DNA of 64,000 nucleotides from Massilia kyonggiensis (GTDB lineage: Bacteria > Pseudomonadota > Gammaproteobacteria > Burkholderiales > Burkholderiaceae_D). A model generated the notes under the pieces. That model saw only the letters and a list, made by a program, of their open reading frames with translations, was not told the origin of the DNA and did not search any database. Location: positions 62,001 through 126,000 of the forward strand of contig NZ_JANUGY010000001.1 of assembly GCF_024756235.1 (NCBI RefSeq). The letters are read 5' to 3'. Positions 16,085-24,606 of the stretch are shown here, in pieces (position 1 is the stretch's first letter; each line of letters begins with the position of its first letter). Both the position numbers and the translations under genes were made by a program.

Positions 16085-17113
16085 TTAAGGAGGAGAACGC
16101 CGGCGTCTGGCCACCTTCGCCACCGAAGCGCGCAGGCTCACGCTGACGGGGAAGGTGCGGGTGACGGGCCGGTTGAAGCCGTAGCACAGGTTGAGCAGCT
16201 CGGCGATGCCGTTCTTCGTCATCTCGCGCCAGGGGATGTGCACGGACGTGAGCCGCGGCGCGGAATACGCGGCGGCGGGCGCGTCGTCGTAGCCGATTAC
16301 CGACACGTCCTGCGGCACGCGGATGCCCGCTTCGTGGAAGTACGACAGCGCGCCCAGCGCCATCTCGTCGTTGGCGCAGAACAGCGCCGTGAAGGGCCGC
16401 CCGGACGCCACCAGCTCCATCGCGGCGGCGCGTCCCTCGGCCGACGAAAAGTCGCGCTCCGAGATCCAGACGTCGTCCGTCGCGATGCCCGCTCCGGCCA
16501 GTTCGTCCATGAAGCCGGCGATACGGTCGATGTTGTCGGCCGCCGTCGATGGCCCGGCGATGACGGCGATGTCGCGGTGCGCATGATCGAGCAGCGCGCG
16601 CGCCGCCAGCCGGCCGCCGAGCTTGTGGTCGACCGTGAAGCACTGGCCGGGCATGCCGTCGAAGCTGTCGTTCAGGGCCACCACGCGCTCGCGCTTGGGA
16701 CCCAGCGCGGCGAGGTCCTCCTCGGTGAGCGGCGACGTGAAGAGGACGACGCCGTCGCACCCGCGCTCGATGAGGAAGTTGACGCCGTCGATGGCCTGAC
16801 GCCGCTCGTCTTCCCGGCTGACGCCGAACGCCACCATCATGTGCATGCCGGCGCCGCGCAGTTCCGTGTCGATGATCTGCAGGATCGACGTGTAGAAGGT
16901 GCCGGACAACAGGGGGATGTACACGCCGATCATGCGCGACGTGCCGTAGAGGAGGGAGCGCGCCGCGTGCGACGGCCGGTAGCCGAGTGCGGCGATGGCC
17001 TTCTGCACGCGTTCCATCTTGGCCTGCGACACTGATCCCTTGCCGCGCACGACGCGCGATGCGGTGCCCAGGCCGACCCCGGCCATGCGGGCTACGTCCT
17101 TGATGGTTGACAC
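16085..17113 (-). CDS. LacI-family transcriptional regulator
   Basis: A ~342-residue repressor: an N-terminal helix-turn-helix and hinge helix (STIKDVARMAGVGLGTASRVV, GYRPSHAARSL) and a periplasmic-binding-type effector domain ending in a PBP-like fold (FCANDEMALGALSYF, DVSVIGYDDAPAAAY). The GTG at 17113 after GGGGAG gives the canonical LacI start VSTIKDVA; an upstream in-frame ATG at 17176 would add 21 atypical residues. It lies 76 bp downstream of a GH30 hydrolase gene on the same strand. A LacI-type palindrome stands before that gene, so a local repressor is likely; the inducer is probably a sugar. Confidence 0.9.
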   Translation of the reverse strand: MSTIKDVARMAGVGLGTASRVVRGKGSVSQAKMERVQKAIAALGYRPSHAARSLLYGTSRMIGVYIPLLSGTFYTSILQIIDTELRGAGMHMMVAFGVSREDERRQAIDGVNFLIERGCDGVVLFTSPLTEEDLAALGPKRERVVALNDSFDGMPGQCFTVDHKLGGRLAARALLDHAHRDIAVIAGPSTAADNIDRIAGFMDELAGAGIATDDVWISERDFSSAEGRAAAMELVASGRPFTALFCANDEMALGALSYFHEAGIRVPQDVSVIGYDDAPAAAYSAPRLTSVHIPWREMTKNGIAELLNLCYGFNRPVTRTFPVSVSLRASVAKVARRRRSPP

Positions 17114-17189
17114 ATGTCTCCCCGATTGGTGGTGTTTTTGGGCCCAAGCATACTGCAAGCCGGGGCATTTATCCACGTTTGGCGCGCGT

Positions 17190-18581
17190 CTAGCGCCACG
17201 TAAACGTCGCCACGCTGGCCGCCGGCAGCGTGTAACGGAACGCCTGCGTCCCCACGCGCACCGTGAGCGCGCGCGGCTGCGCCTCGCCGTTCGCCACGAG
17301 CAGCGCGTACGAACCGTCCGGGTTCACGAAGGCGACGTTGTTATCCCCGGTCGTCGCGATGCGGTGCGCGCCCGGCAGCACGAAGCGGCTCGCGTGGGCC
17401 AGTGCGTAATACTCCACGTTGCGCGTGACGGCGCCGGTGGCCGCGTCGATGGTCACGACGCCGCGGCAGTCCTTGCAGCCGCCCAGGTGCGGGCCGTCGC
17501 TGGCATCGAGCGCCAGGTTCCAGAACAGGACACCACGTGCCCAGTTGCGCGTCGTGTCGATGACGAGCGTCTTCGCGAAGTACTGCAGGTTCTTCGACCA
17601 GTCCGGCGCCCAGCGTCCGCCCGAACACTCCGTGAACCACGTGTCCTTGGCCGGGAACAGGTCGTGCAGCCGGCCCTGCGCGCGCACGTCGCCGCCGTAG
17701 CAGTGCCACGCGATGCCGCTCACGTACTTCGCGGCGCCCGGGTCGGACAGCATGACGGCGGGCGACTCCGGCTCGTCCCAGTTGTGGTCCCAGTCGAAGA
17801 TGGCGGTGCCGGGATGCGAACGCGCCAGCAGCGGCCCGAGATGGTCGCGGATGAACGCGGCGCGCTGGAACGGATCGACGCGCATGCCGGGATAGTTATC
17901 GGGCTCGAAGTGCGGTTCGTTCTGCAGAGTGAGCGCGGAGATCGTCACGCCCTGCTCCCGCATCGCATCGACGTAGCGGCCCAGGTAGCGCGCGAAGGCG
18001 TCGAACGATTCGGGTTTCAACGTGCCTTTCACGAGGCTGTCGCTCGTCTTCATCCAGCCCGGCGCGCTCCACGGCGACGCCATCACCTTCAGTTGCGGAT
18101 TGATCGCGAGCGCAGCCTTCACCGTCGGCAGGACGGTGGCTTTCTGCGCATCGATCGAGAAGTGCTTCAGCTGCGGGTCGGACTGCCCCGGCGGCATGTC
18201 GTCGAAGCTGTAGTGGGTGCGCGAAAAATCGGACGCGCCGATCGTCAGGCGCGTGAACGACAGGCCGATGCCCTCGCCTTCCCGCCCGAACAGCTGGCGC
18301 AGCAACGCATCGCGCCGGGCCGGGTCCAGGTGCTGGATCAGGTCCGCGGAAGCATCCGTGATCGCCGCGCCGAAGCCGGCGATCTGCTGGTAGCGCGTGG
18401 ACGGGTCGACGACGATCGTCGGCGCGCCGGCGGCCGCCTCCAGGCGCGCGTCGGCGGCGCGTGCGAGCAGTTGCGACTGGTCGCCGGTGGTGATCCAGGC
18501 TTGCACCGTGGCGGCGTGGGCCGGGGACGCCAGCGCGACGGCCGCGGCCAGCACGGACAGGATAAGACGGGGGTTCTGCAT
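17190..18581 (-). CDS. Secreted glycoside hydrolase family 30 (glucosylceramidase / beta-1,6-glucanase-like)
   Basis: A 463-residue protein with signal peptide RLILSVLAAAVALASPAHA. The GH30 (beta/alpha)8 core shows the acid/base Glu in LTLQNEPHFEP (about E222) and the nucleophile Glu in DTWFTECSGG (about E318); GFGAAITDASA and MASPWSAPGWMK are family landmarks. A short C-terminal beta-sandwich ends TFTWR. The substrate is a beta-linked glucoside or glucan, perhaps of fungal origin. The ATG at 18581 has a strong GAGGAG site. A LacI-type operator lies 16 bp upstream, and the LacI gene follows. Confidence 0.9.
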   Translation of the reverse strand: MQNPRLILSVLAAAVALASPAHAATVQAWITTGDQSQLLARAADARLEAAAGAPTIVVDPSTRYQQIAGFGAAITDASADLIQHLDPARRDALLRQLFGREGEGIGLSFTRLTIGASDFSRTHYSFDDMPPGQSDPQLKHFSIDAQKATVLPTVKAALAINPQLKVMASPWSAPGWMKTSDSLVKGTLKPESFDAFARYLGRYVDAMREQGVTISALTLQNEPHFEPDNYPGMRVDPFQRAAFIRDHLGPLLARSHPGTAIFDWDHNWDEPESPAVMLSDPGAAKYVSGIAWHCYGGDVRAQGRLHDLFPAKDTWFTECSGGRWAPDWSKNLQYFAKTLVIDTTRNWARGVLFWNLALDASDGPHLGGCKDCRGVVTIDAATGAVTRNVEYYALAHASRFVLPGAHRIATTGDNNVAFVNPDGSYALLVANGEAQPRALTVRVGTQAFRYTLPAASVATFTWR

Positions 18582-18596
18582 GCGGCTCTCCTCAGA

Positions 18597-18612
18597 TTGG
18601 AAACGTTGCCAA
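18597..18612. promoter_or_regulatory. Candidate LacI-family operator for the GH30 gene
   Basis: TTGGAAACGTTGCCAA is a near-perfect 16-bp palindrome (TTGG.AACGTT.CCAA) with the central CG typical of LacI/GalR operators. It ends 16 bp upstream of the GH30 start codon, where a bound repressor would block transcription or initiation. Recognition by the neighbouring LacI protein is inferred from position. Confidence 0.65.
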
Positions 18613-18640
18613 ACTTGCGGCGCCAACTATAGCAGAAAAG

Positions 18641-18663
18641 AAAAAAGGCGCCGAAGCGCCTTT
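18641..18663 (-). terminator. Intrinsic terminator of the hsp20 gene
   Basis: On the minus strand AAAGGCGC-TTCG-GCGCCTTT forms a perfect 8-bp stem with a UUCG tetraloop, followed by a run of T. It lies about 20 bp after the hsp20 stop and just before the GH30 promoter region. Confidence 0.9.
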
Positions 18664-18682
18664 ATTTGGGGAGACGACGCGG

Positions 18683-19159
18683 TTACGCGGCGTGTTGTTG
18701 CTGGGCCGGTTGTTCCAGCACCTGCACGTTGTCGGTGTTGCCGTTGGCATCGGCGATCGCGATCTTGCGCGGCTTGAATGCTTCGGGCACTTCGCGCACC
18801 AGTTCGATGGTCAGGATGCCGTTGTCGAAGCCGGCGCTGACGACCTTCACGTGGTTGGCCAGCTGGAAGCGCTGTTCGAAATCGCGCTGGGCGATACCGC
18901 GGTGCAGGAAGGTGCGCTGCACGTCATCCTTTTGCTTGCGGCCGGTCACGAGCAGGGTGTCGCGTTCGGAGGTGATCTCGATTTCGTTGCGGGTGAAACC
19001 GGCGAGCGCCATCACGATGCGGTATTTGTCTTCCGACACCAGTTCGATGTTGTACGGCGGGTAGCTCGGCGCGCTTTCGGCGCGTTGCTCGAGCAGGTTG
19101 ACCAGGCGGTCGAAGCCGATTGCGGAACGATACAGGGGAGACAGGTCAAAAGTACGCAT
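18683..19159 (-). CDS. Hsp20/IbpA-type small heat-shock protein
   Basis: A 158-residue alpha-crystallin protein: IbpA-like N-terminus RTFDLSPLYRSAIGFDRLV, core domain SYPPYNIELVSEDKYRIVMALAGF, the LLVTGRKQ strand, HRGIAQRDFEQRF, and C-terminal PRKIAI supplying the I-x-I assembly motif. It holds unfolding proteins for DnaK/ClpB. The ATG at 19159 follows AGAGGA by eight bases. A sigma-32-like promoter is visible upstream and an intrinsic terminator downstream, so it is a single-gene heat-shock unit. Confidence 0.93.
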   Translation of the reverse strand: MRTFDLSPLYRSAIGFDRLVNLLEQRAESAPSYPPYNIELVSEDKYRIVMALAGFTRNEIEITSERDTLLVTGRKQKDDVQRTFLHRGIAQRDFEQRFQLANHVKVVSAGFDNGILTIELVREVPEAFKPRKIAIADANGNTDNVQVLEQPAQQQHAA

Positions 19160-19231
19160 GATTCGATATCCTCTAAAAAGTACAAGCGATAAGTTGACGG
19201 ACCTCATCGTGAGCATCCGTTGGAACCAATC

Positions 19232-19257
19232 TAATGGCCACCTCACCCCTTTTCAAG
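19232..19257 (-). promoter_or_regulatory. Sigma-32-type heat-shock promoter of hsp20
   Basis: Read on the minus strand, CTTGAAA (19251-19257) and GGCCATTA (19232-19239) are 11 bp apart, close to the sigma-32 consensus CTTGAAA-N11-15-CCCCATNT. It lies about 75 bp upstream of the hsp20 ATG. Confidence 0.65.
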
Positions 19258-19382
19258 TCGTACAAAATATCTTTTTAAAGGCCTGTTTTAAAATTTTATT
19301 TGGATCGCTGCCGGACGGAATCTCGGCCCATTGCACAGTGCTACACTCGGCCGTTTATGTTCTTTCGCCAGGGTTCCAGCCA

Positions 19383-21281
19383 ATGACCGCTTCCAAGTTT
19401 GCTTCGTCCGTTTCCGCCGCCGCGCTCGCGCTGGCGCTGGCCTTTCCGGCGCATGCCGACGTGCCTGCACCCGTCGACCAGCCCTACCCCGGCACCATCG
19501 TCCTGAACGTCGATGCGACCGATCTGTCGCAGCAGGTCTTCCGCATGCACATGACGATCCCCGTGAAGCCCGGTCCGCTCACCCTGCTGTATCCGCAGTG
19601 GCTGCCCGCGAACCACGGCCCGAACGGCCCGATCACGCAACTGGCGGGCCTGAAGTTCACGGCGAACGGCAAGCCGGTGGAATGGAAGCGCGACCCGGTG
19701 CACGTGTACGCGTTCCACCTGACCGTCCCCGAGGGCGCGACGAGCCTGGAGGCGGAGTACCAGTACCTGTCGCCGCTGGAGCCGGGCCAGGGCCGCATCA
19801 CGATGACGGACGACATCCTCGGCGTGCAATGGATCTCGACGACCCTGTACCCGGCCGGCTACGTCGCGCGCGGCATCAACGTGCAGGCGAACCTGAAGCT
19901 GCCCGCGGGCTGGCAGTACGCCACCGCGCTGGAGACGGACAACCGCGCCGGCGACGACGTGCACTTCAAGGCGAGCGACCTGGAGACGCTGATGGATTCC
20001 CCGCTGTTCGCGGGCCGCTACAGCAAGCGCTTCGACCTCGACCCGGGCGGCAAGGTGCCCGTGCGCCTGAACGTCTTCGCCGACAGCCCGGAAAGCCTGG
20101 AAGCGAAGCCCGAACAGATCGCGGCGCACCGCGCGCTCGTGCAACAAGCGTATAAACTGTATGGTTCGTATCACTACGACCACTACGATTTCCTGCTCTC
20201 GCTGTCCGACGAATTCGGCGGCATCGGCCGCGAGCACCACCAGTCCAGCGAGAACGGCGTCAAGCCGGGCTATTTCACCGACTGGGCCAAGAGCGAGGCC
20301 GGACGCGAACTGCTGCCGCACGAATTCACGCACTCGTGGAACGGCAAGTTCCGCCGCCCGGCCGGCCAGGACGTCCCCAACTTCAACACGCCCATGGACA
20401 ACGAACTGCTGTGGGTATACGAGGGCCAGACGCAGTACTGGGGCAACGTGCTGGCCGCGCGTTCGGGTCTCGTCTCGGTCACCGGCGCACGCGACGCGCT
20501 GGCCGCAAGCGCCGCGCGCTACGACAGCGTCGCAGGCCGTGCCTGGCGCGCCGTGCAGGACACGGTCTACGACCCGATCCTCAACGCGCGCCGCGGCCTG
20601 GGCTGGCCGAACTGGCAGCGCAGCGAGGACTACTACGTCGAGGGCATGCTGATCTGGCTGGACGTCGACACGCGCATCCGCGAACTCTCGGGCGACAAGC
20701 GATCGCTGGACGATTTCGCGCGCGCCTTCTATGGCGTGAACAACGGCAGCCACCTGCCCGCCTTCTACACCTTCGACGACGTCGTCGCGACGCTGCAGAA
20801 GATCCAGCCGTACGACTGGGCCCCTTTCCTGCGCGCGAAGCTGGACGGCCACGGCCCGGGCGCCCCGCTGGACGGCCTCGCCCGCGCCGGCTGGAAGCTG
20901 GTCTACACGGACACGCCGACGGATTACCTCAAGGCCGTGGACGACCGCAACAAGGTGCTGGACCTGACGTACTCGCTCGGCTTCACGGTCGCGCAGGACG
21001 GCGCCGTGCGCAACGTCGTGTGGGACGGCCTGGGTTTCCGCGCGGGCCTCGCCGCCAACGCCACCGTCATGGCCGTCAACGACCGCGTCTACAAGCCGGA
21101 ACTCTTGAAGGCCGCGATCAAGGACGCGAAGGACGGCAAGCCCATTCGCATCCTGGTCAAGAAGGGCAACGTGCTGCGCACGATCTCCCTCGACTACCGC
21201 GGCGGCCTGCGCTATCCGCGCCTGGAACGCATCGAGGGTACGAAGGACCGTCTGACGCCGATCTTCTCGGCACTGAAGTAA
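19383..21281 (+). CDS. M61-family (glycyl aminopeptidase-like) metallopeptidase with PDZ domain
   Basis: A 632-residue exported peptidase: signal peptide SAAALALALAFPAHA, an N-terminal beta domain (about 30-240), the zinc site LLPHEFTHSWNGK (H313, E314, H317) with the third ligand in VYEGQTQYWG (about E347), and a C-terminal PDZ-like domain (LGFTVAQDGAVRNVVWDGLGFRAGL). M61 enzymes of this type release N-terminal Gly or Ala in the periplasm. The ATG at 19383 starts directly at the signal peptide. It is divergent from hsp20 with a 223-bp shared upstream region. Confidence 0.9.
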   Translation: MTASKFASSVSAAALALALAFPAHADVPAPVDQPYPGTIVLNVDATDLSQQVFRMHMTIPVKPGPLTLLYPQWLPANHGPNGPITQLAGLKFTANGKPVEWKRDPVHVYAFHLTVPEGATSLEAEYQYLSPLEPGQGRITMTDDILGVQWISTTLYPAGYVARGINVQANLKLPAGWQYATALETDNRAGDDVHFKASDLETLMDSPLFAGRYSKRFDLDPGGKVPVRLNVFADSPESLEAKPEQIAAHRALVQQAYKLYGSYHYDHYDFLLSLSDEFGGIGREHHQSSENGVKPGYFTDWAKSEAGRELLPHEFTHSWNGKFRRPAGQDVPNFNTPMDNELLWVYEGQTQYWGNVLAARSGLVSVTGARDALAASAARYDSVAGRAWRAVQDTVYDPILNARRGLGWPNWQRSEDYYVEGMLIWLDVDTRIRELSGDKRSLDDFARAFYGVNNGSHLPAFYTFDDVVATLQKIQPYDWAPFLRAKLDGHGPGAPLDGLARAGWKLVYTDTPTDYLKAVDDRNKVLDLTYSLGFTVAQDGAVRNVVWDGLGFRAGLAANATVMAVNDRVYKPELLKAAIKDAKDGKPIRILVKKGNVLRTISLDYRGGLRYPRLERIEGTKDRLTPIFSALK

Positions 21282-21346
21282 GTCATCAAACTGTCATATT
21301 TGCCCCGTAAGCTGGACCTGCCGACAACAACAAACAGGGGGGCAAC

Positions 21347-22099
21347 ATGAAGTGGATCCTGGAACTGCGCGCCGCACGGCTGCGGCGCACCTCGCCCTGG
21401 CAGGCCGCACTGGCGGACCTGCCGGCGGGACTCCAGAGTTACTGGCGCGCGAGCGCCCCACGCGAATTCGAAGGCATCCGGACGGATGCCTTTTTTTTCG
21501 CCCGCGCGGCGGAAGGCCTGCTGCGCTTCTTCGACGCGGTGCGGCACAGCGGCCGGCCCTGCGCCCTGCCGTCGGAAGCGGCGGACTCCGTGTGGCACGC
21601 GTGGCTGCGCTGGAATCCGGCGTCGCTGGAACGCTTCTGCGTACGCCACTTCGGCGCGGCGGTGCCACACGTCGAACGGGCGGCGCTCGCCGGGAACGCC
21701 CTGCTGCACACGTTCGCGGCCTGCCGCGAACGCGACGGGATCAAGCCGCGCAGCATGCGCCTGCCCGCGCTATTCGGCCTCGACGCGCTGCTGCGCATGC
21801 CGGGCGGGCACGGTTACTGGAGCCGGGCCGGCGAGGTCGTCCACGCGCGCCTGAACGAACGCGGCCGCGGCATGTGGCGCGCGCAGCCGCATCCGGAGCT
21901 GGCGCTGGCGGTGCTGGTTGCGGCGGGCGTCGTCGACCGGCACCTGCTGGCTGCCCACCTGGGCCGGCGTGAAGCCGGCGCCGACGGGAATTCCTGCGGC
22001 GGCATGGTCTGCGCCGATGGCGGCGGCGGCGACGGTGGTTGCGACGGCGGCGGCAGCGGTTGCGGCAGCAGCTGCGGTGGCGGCTGCGGCGGCGACTAG
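21347..22099 (+). CDS. Hypothetical protein with Cys/Gly-rich C-terminal tail
   Basis: A 250-residue protein I cannot place in a characterised family. Residues 1-205 are Arg/Ala/Leu-rich and look helical, with no signal peptide. The last ~35 residues are almost only Gly, Cys, Ser and Asp (such as GCGSSCGGGCGGD), with seven or more cysteines. Similar tails occur on TIGR04222-type uncharacterised proteins, sometimes near membrane partners; none is adjacent here. The tail could bind metal or be modified, but that is speculation. AGGGGGG precedes the ATG. Its stop codon overlaps that of the convergent CAT-like gene. Confidence 0.7.
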   Translation: MKWILELRAARLRRTSPWQAALADLPAGLQSYWRASAPREFEGIRTDAFFFARAAEGLLRFFDAVRHSGRPCALPSEAADSVWHAWLRWNPASLERFCVRHFGAAVPHVERAALAGNALLHTFAACRERDGIKPRSMRLPALFGLDALLRMPGGHGYWSRAGEVVHARLNERGRGMWRAQPHPELALAVLVAAGVVDRHLLAAHLGRREAGADGNSCGGMVCADGGGGDGGCDGGGSGCGSSCGGGCGGD

Positions 22100-22737
22100 G
22101 ATGCGCGGATGATCGCCGCGAGCTCCTCGGCCACCTGGCGCCCCATCAGGTGGATGTGCCAGCCGTCGACGAAGCCGTGATGCGCCTGCACGGAGAACGG
22201 CAGTTGCAGGCCGTCCGGCCCGTCGCGGAAACGGCCCCACGCGAACGACGGGATGTCCGGCGTGGCGATGGATGCCATCGGATGCTGGATCGACGTGAAG
22301 TCCAGCCACGGCATGCAGGTGACGAACACCTGGTCCTTCGCGTCGCGCGGCGACATCGTGCGGTATTTGACGTTCAGCTCCGTCATGTTCGACGCTTCTT
22401 CCCGCGCCGCCATGCCGCGCGCGACGAATTCGCGCACGTCGTCGGACCAGTCGAACTGCGCGAAATTCAGGTCGCCATGCTGGTTCATCACGGTGAACGA
22501 CGGCACCAAGCGGTCGATGCGGATGACTTCACCGTCGACGATCCGGTAGCGGAAATTCTCCACCTTCAGCACGGCGCGCAGCACGGCGCACAGCATCACG
22601 TGGAACGGCGCCAGGCCCTGTTCTTTGCACCACGGCCGGAAATCCGGCACGTCCAGGGTAAAACACAGGTTGACCGCGGGGCTTTCCATGCGGTCGAAGA
22701 AATCGAAGCGGTCGCGCCTCCGTTCGAACTCACGCAT
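22096..22737 (-). CDS. CAT-like acetyltransferase (chloramphenicol acetyltransferase fold)
   Basis: A 213-residue protein of the CAT superfamily. The catalytic HHxxxDG motif appears as AHHGFVDGWH (about 185-194) and the family's FDFFDRMESPAVNLCF opens the fold. CAT homologues of this chromosomal type need not confer chloramphenicol resistance; the natural acceptor is unknown. The ATG at 22737 has GGAGG six bases upstream and overlaps the end of the alpha/beta hydrolase gene by 8 bp, so the two are translationally coupled. Confidence 0.82.
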   Translation of the reverse strand: MREFERRRDRFDFFDRMESPAVNLCFTLDVPDFRPWCKEQGLAPFHVMLCAVLRAVLKVENFRYRIVDGEVIRIDRLVPSFTVMNQHGDLNFAQFDWSDDVREFVARGMAAREEASNMTELNVKYRTMSPRDAKDQVFVTCMPWLDFTSIQHPMASIATPDIPSFAWGRFRDGPDGLQLPFSVQAHHGFVDGWHIHLMGRQVAEELAAIIRAS

Positions 22738-23506
22738 GCGCGCCTCCCGCATCGAGGTAGCGCGCGCTCCACGCCGAGATGACGCCGGCCACGTATGCGG
22801 CATCCTCGCGCCGCGTGATCAGGTGGTCCATGCCGTCGAGCGAGATGAAGCTCTTCGGATGCTGCGCCAGTTCGAAGATGCGGGTGGCGTTGTCCATGCT
22901 GACGGTGTCGTCGTGCGGCGCCTGCATCACGAGCAGCGCGCGGCCGAGGGTGGCGATCTTTTCGTGCAGCTGGTGGCGGCCGGCGTCCTCGACGAAGTGC
23001 TGGCGGATGTTGAAATCGCGCCCGGCGAGCTTCACGCGCGCCTCGCCCAGCTGCGCGATCGTGTCGAGGTGCTCGCCCAGCAGCGTGTTCACGACGTAGT
23101 GCGGATCGCTGGGCGCGGCGATCGTCACGATGGCCTTCGCTTCCGGCACGCGCGAGGCCGCCGCCAGCACGGCCGCGCCGCCCAGGCTGTGGCCGATCAG
23201 GAGCTGCGGCGCCTCGAATTTCTCGCGCATGGTGTCGGCGGCCGCGACGAGATCTTCGACGTTCGATGAAAAATTGGTGTCGGCAAAATCGCCGTGGCTG
23301 GCCCCAAGGCCGGCGAAGTCGAAGCGCAGCACGGCCACACCCAGGCTGGCCAGGCCGCGCGAGATGAAGGTGGCGGCCAGCACGTCCTTGCTGCACGTGA
23401 AGCAGTGGGCAAAGATGCCGTAGGCGCGCGGGGTGCCGGTGGGGGCGTCCAGCTTGGCGGAGAGCTTGCCGTGGGGGCCGGGGAAGTCGATACGTTCGGT
23501 GAGCAT
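22730..23506 (-). CDS. Alpha/beta hydrolase
   Basis: A 258-residue hydrolase: nucleophile elbow GHSLGGAAVL, a preceding oxyanion region in FDFAGLGASHGDF, and late acid and His in APHDDTVSM and GMDHLITRR. The sequence resembles the hydrolase half of proteins often fused to an OsmC domain, but no OsmC follows; the CAT-like gene takes that place. The ATG at 23506 is used; ATG at 23536 would add ten residues. Substrate unknown. Confidence 0.85.
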   Translation of the reverse strand: MLTERIDFPGPHGKLSAKLDAPTGTPRAYGIFAHCFTCSKDVLAATFISRGLASLGVAVLRFDFAGLGASHGDFADTNFSSNVEDLVAAADTMREKFEAPQLLIGHSLGGAAVLAAASRVPEAKAIVTIAAPSDPHYVVNTLLGEHLDTIAQLGEARVKLAGRDFNIRQHFVEDAGRHQLHEKIATLGRALLVMQAPHDDTVSMDNATRIFELAQHPKSFISLDGMDHLITRREDAAYVAGVISAWSARYLDAGGAHA

Positions 23507-23575
23507 GATGGTTCCGGTGTTCGTTGCAATGCGCATTGTGGAACAAGCCGGCAATCTTTGCTTGAAATCGCGTTG

Positions 23576-23647
23576 CGCGGGTGGAAATGCGTGAGCTTTC
23601 GGGACCACGAAGCCGTTATGCTGGAGGCTTACCTGAAGGAGAATCGT
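23576..23647 (+). promoter_or_regulatory. 72-bp leader shared with the gene at 29897 (copy A)
   Basis: The sequence from 23576 to the yqaE ATG aligns without gaps to 29825-29896 before another membrane-protein gene. Conserved blocks are GGGTGG, AATGCGTGAGC, TTCGGGA and TATGCT, the last at the same distance (31 bp) before each ATG and able to act as a -10 box. This suggests a common promoter or activator site. The regulator is unknown. Confidence 0.55.
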
Positions 23648-23842
23648 ATGCGCCTCATCATTGCCCTGGTCCTGCCCTGGCTGACCTTTTTCACCATCGG
23701 CCGCCCCCTCGCCGGCATCATCTGCCTGATCCTGCAGATCACCCTGATCGGCTGGCTGCCGGCCACCATCTGGGCCGTGTATGCGCTCAGCCAGTTCAAG
23801 ACCGACCAGAAGATCGAGCGGGCGTTGCGGCAGCGGGCATGA
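23648..23842 (+). CDS. yqaE: YqaE/Pmp3-family small membrane protein
   Basis: A 64-residue protein with two hydrophobic helices (LIIALVLPWLTFFTIG and GIICLILQITLIGWLPATIWAVYAL) in the UPF0057/Pmp3 arrangement, and a charged tail. Members are stress-inducible inner-membrane proteins that influence membrane potential. AAGGAG lies seven bases before the ATG. Its TGA overlaps the ATG of the next gene. The leader is one of two matching copies in the window. Confidence 0.88.
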   Translation: MRLIIALVLPWLTFFTIGRPLAGIICLILQITLIGWLPATIWAVYALSQFKTDQKIERALRQRA

Positions 23843-24606
23843 CGGGGGTCGTTCGACACGCACTCGCCGGTGCCGCCCTGGCATGCCTGTCGCTGCAGGC
23901 GGTGCACGCGGCGGATTCGTGCCCGGGCACCGTTGTGGCGGCCGTCGCGCAGAGTGCGGACATCCGCAAGAATGGGAACGAAGGCGAAGTCGTCGCGGCC
24001 GCGTGCAAGCTGTGGCCATACGACGGCAAGACCATGTTGTCCGCCATCGTCTTCCGGACGAACGACGAGGAAGTGAAAACGCTGGTCGTCGCGATGCTGG
24101 AGGCGCGGTCCGGGCGCGTCGTGGCCAGCTACGAGAGCAGCGTCACCGAAGACTCGGCCGTCCGGTTCGGAGAAGACAGCCTGGGCATCGACACCGCGCC
24201 CTACCAGCTGGCGCAGGACGCCAGGGCCTTCGGCGTGCGCTTCCGGAGTGCCGCGCACGGTCCGAGCTGGGCAGACGCCGGCTGGGAAGATGAGCTCACG
24301 CTGTTCGTCCGTACCAGCGACGCGCTCCAGCCCGTGCTGCGGGGCCTGGCGATGTCGTCCTGGCACGACGTCGAAGACCGTCGCGGCGACGCGGATCGAC
24401 GGATCGACAGGGCGGTTCTGACGTTGGGTCTGGCCAGGACATCGTCCCATGGATTCGCGGACCTGACCGTCACCGCGCGGATCACGCGGGCAGGCGGAAC
24501 CGGCAAACCGAAGACCGAGCAGACCACGCTGCGCTACGACGGCAACGCCTACCAGGGCGCCAAAAGCCATCCCTGGTGGATGTTCCTGTCGCCGTTGGGG
24601 GATTGA
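23839..24606 (+). CDS. Exported hypothetical protein
   Basis: A 255-residue protein with signal peptide GAALACLSLQAVHAA; I do not recognise a family. The mature part is beta-rich and includes paired Cys (SCPG, AACKLWPYDG) and a C-terminal NAYQGAKSHPWWMFLSPLGD. It starts at an ATGA overlap with yqaE, so both are probably translated from one message. Its stop is followed directly, in the same frame, by the YceI-type coding sequence. Confidence 0.7.
   Translation: MTGVVRHALAGAALACLSLQAVHAADSCPGTVVAAVAQSADIRKNGNEGEVVAAACKLWPYDGKTMLSAIVFRTNDEEVKTLVVAMLEARSGRVVASYESSVTEDSAVRFGEDSLGIDTAPYQLAQDARAFGVRFRSAAHGPSWADAGWEDELTLFVRTSDALQPVLRGLAMSSWHDVEDRRGDADRRIDRAVLTLGLARTSSHGFADLTVTARITRAGGTGKPKTEQTTLRYDGNAYQGAKSHPWWMFLSPLGD

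Noticed and set aside
17114..17189. Possible second LacI operator (CCACGTTTGG) between GH30 and the LacI gene
   Set aside because: The symmetry is poor and does not match the clear palindrome at 18597-18612.
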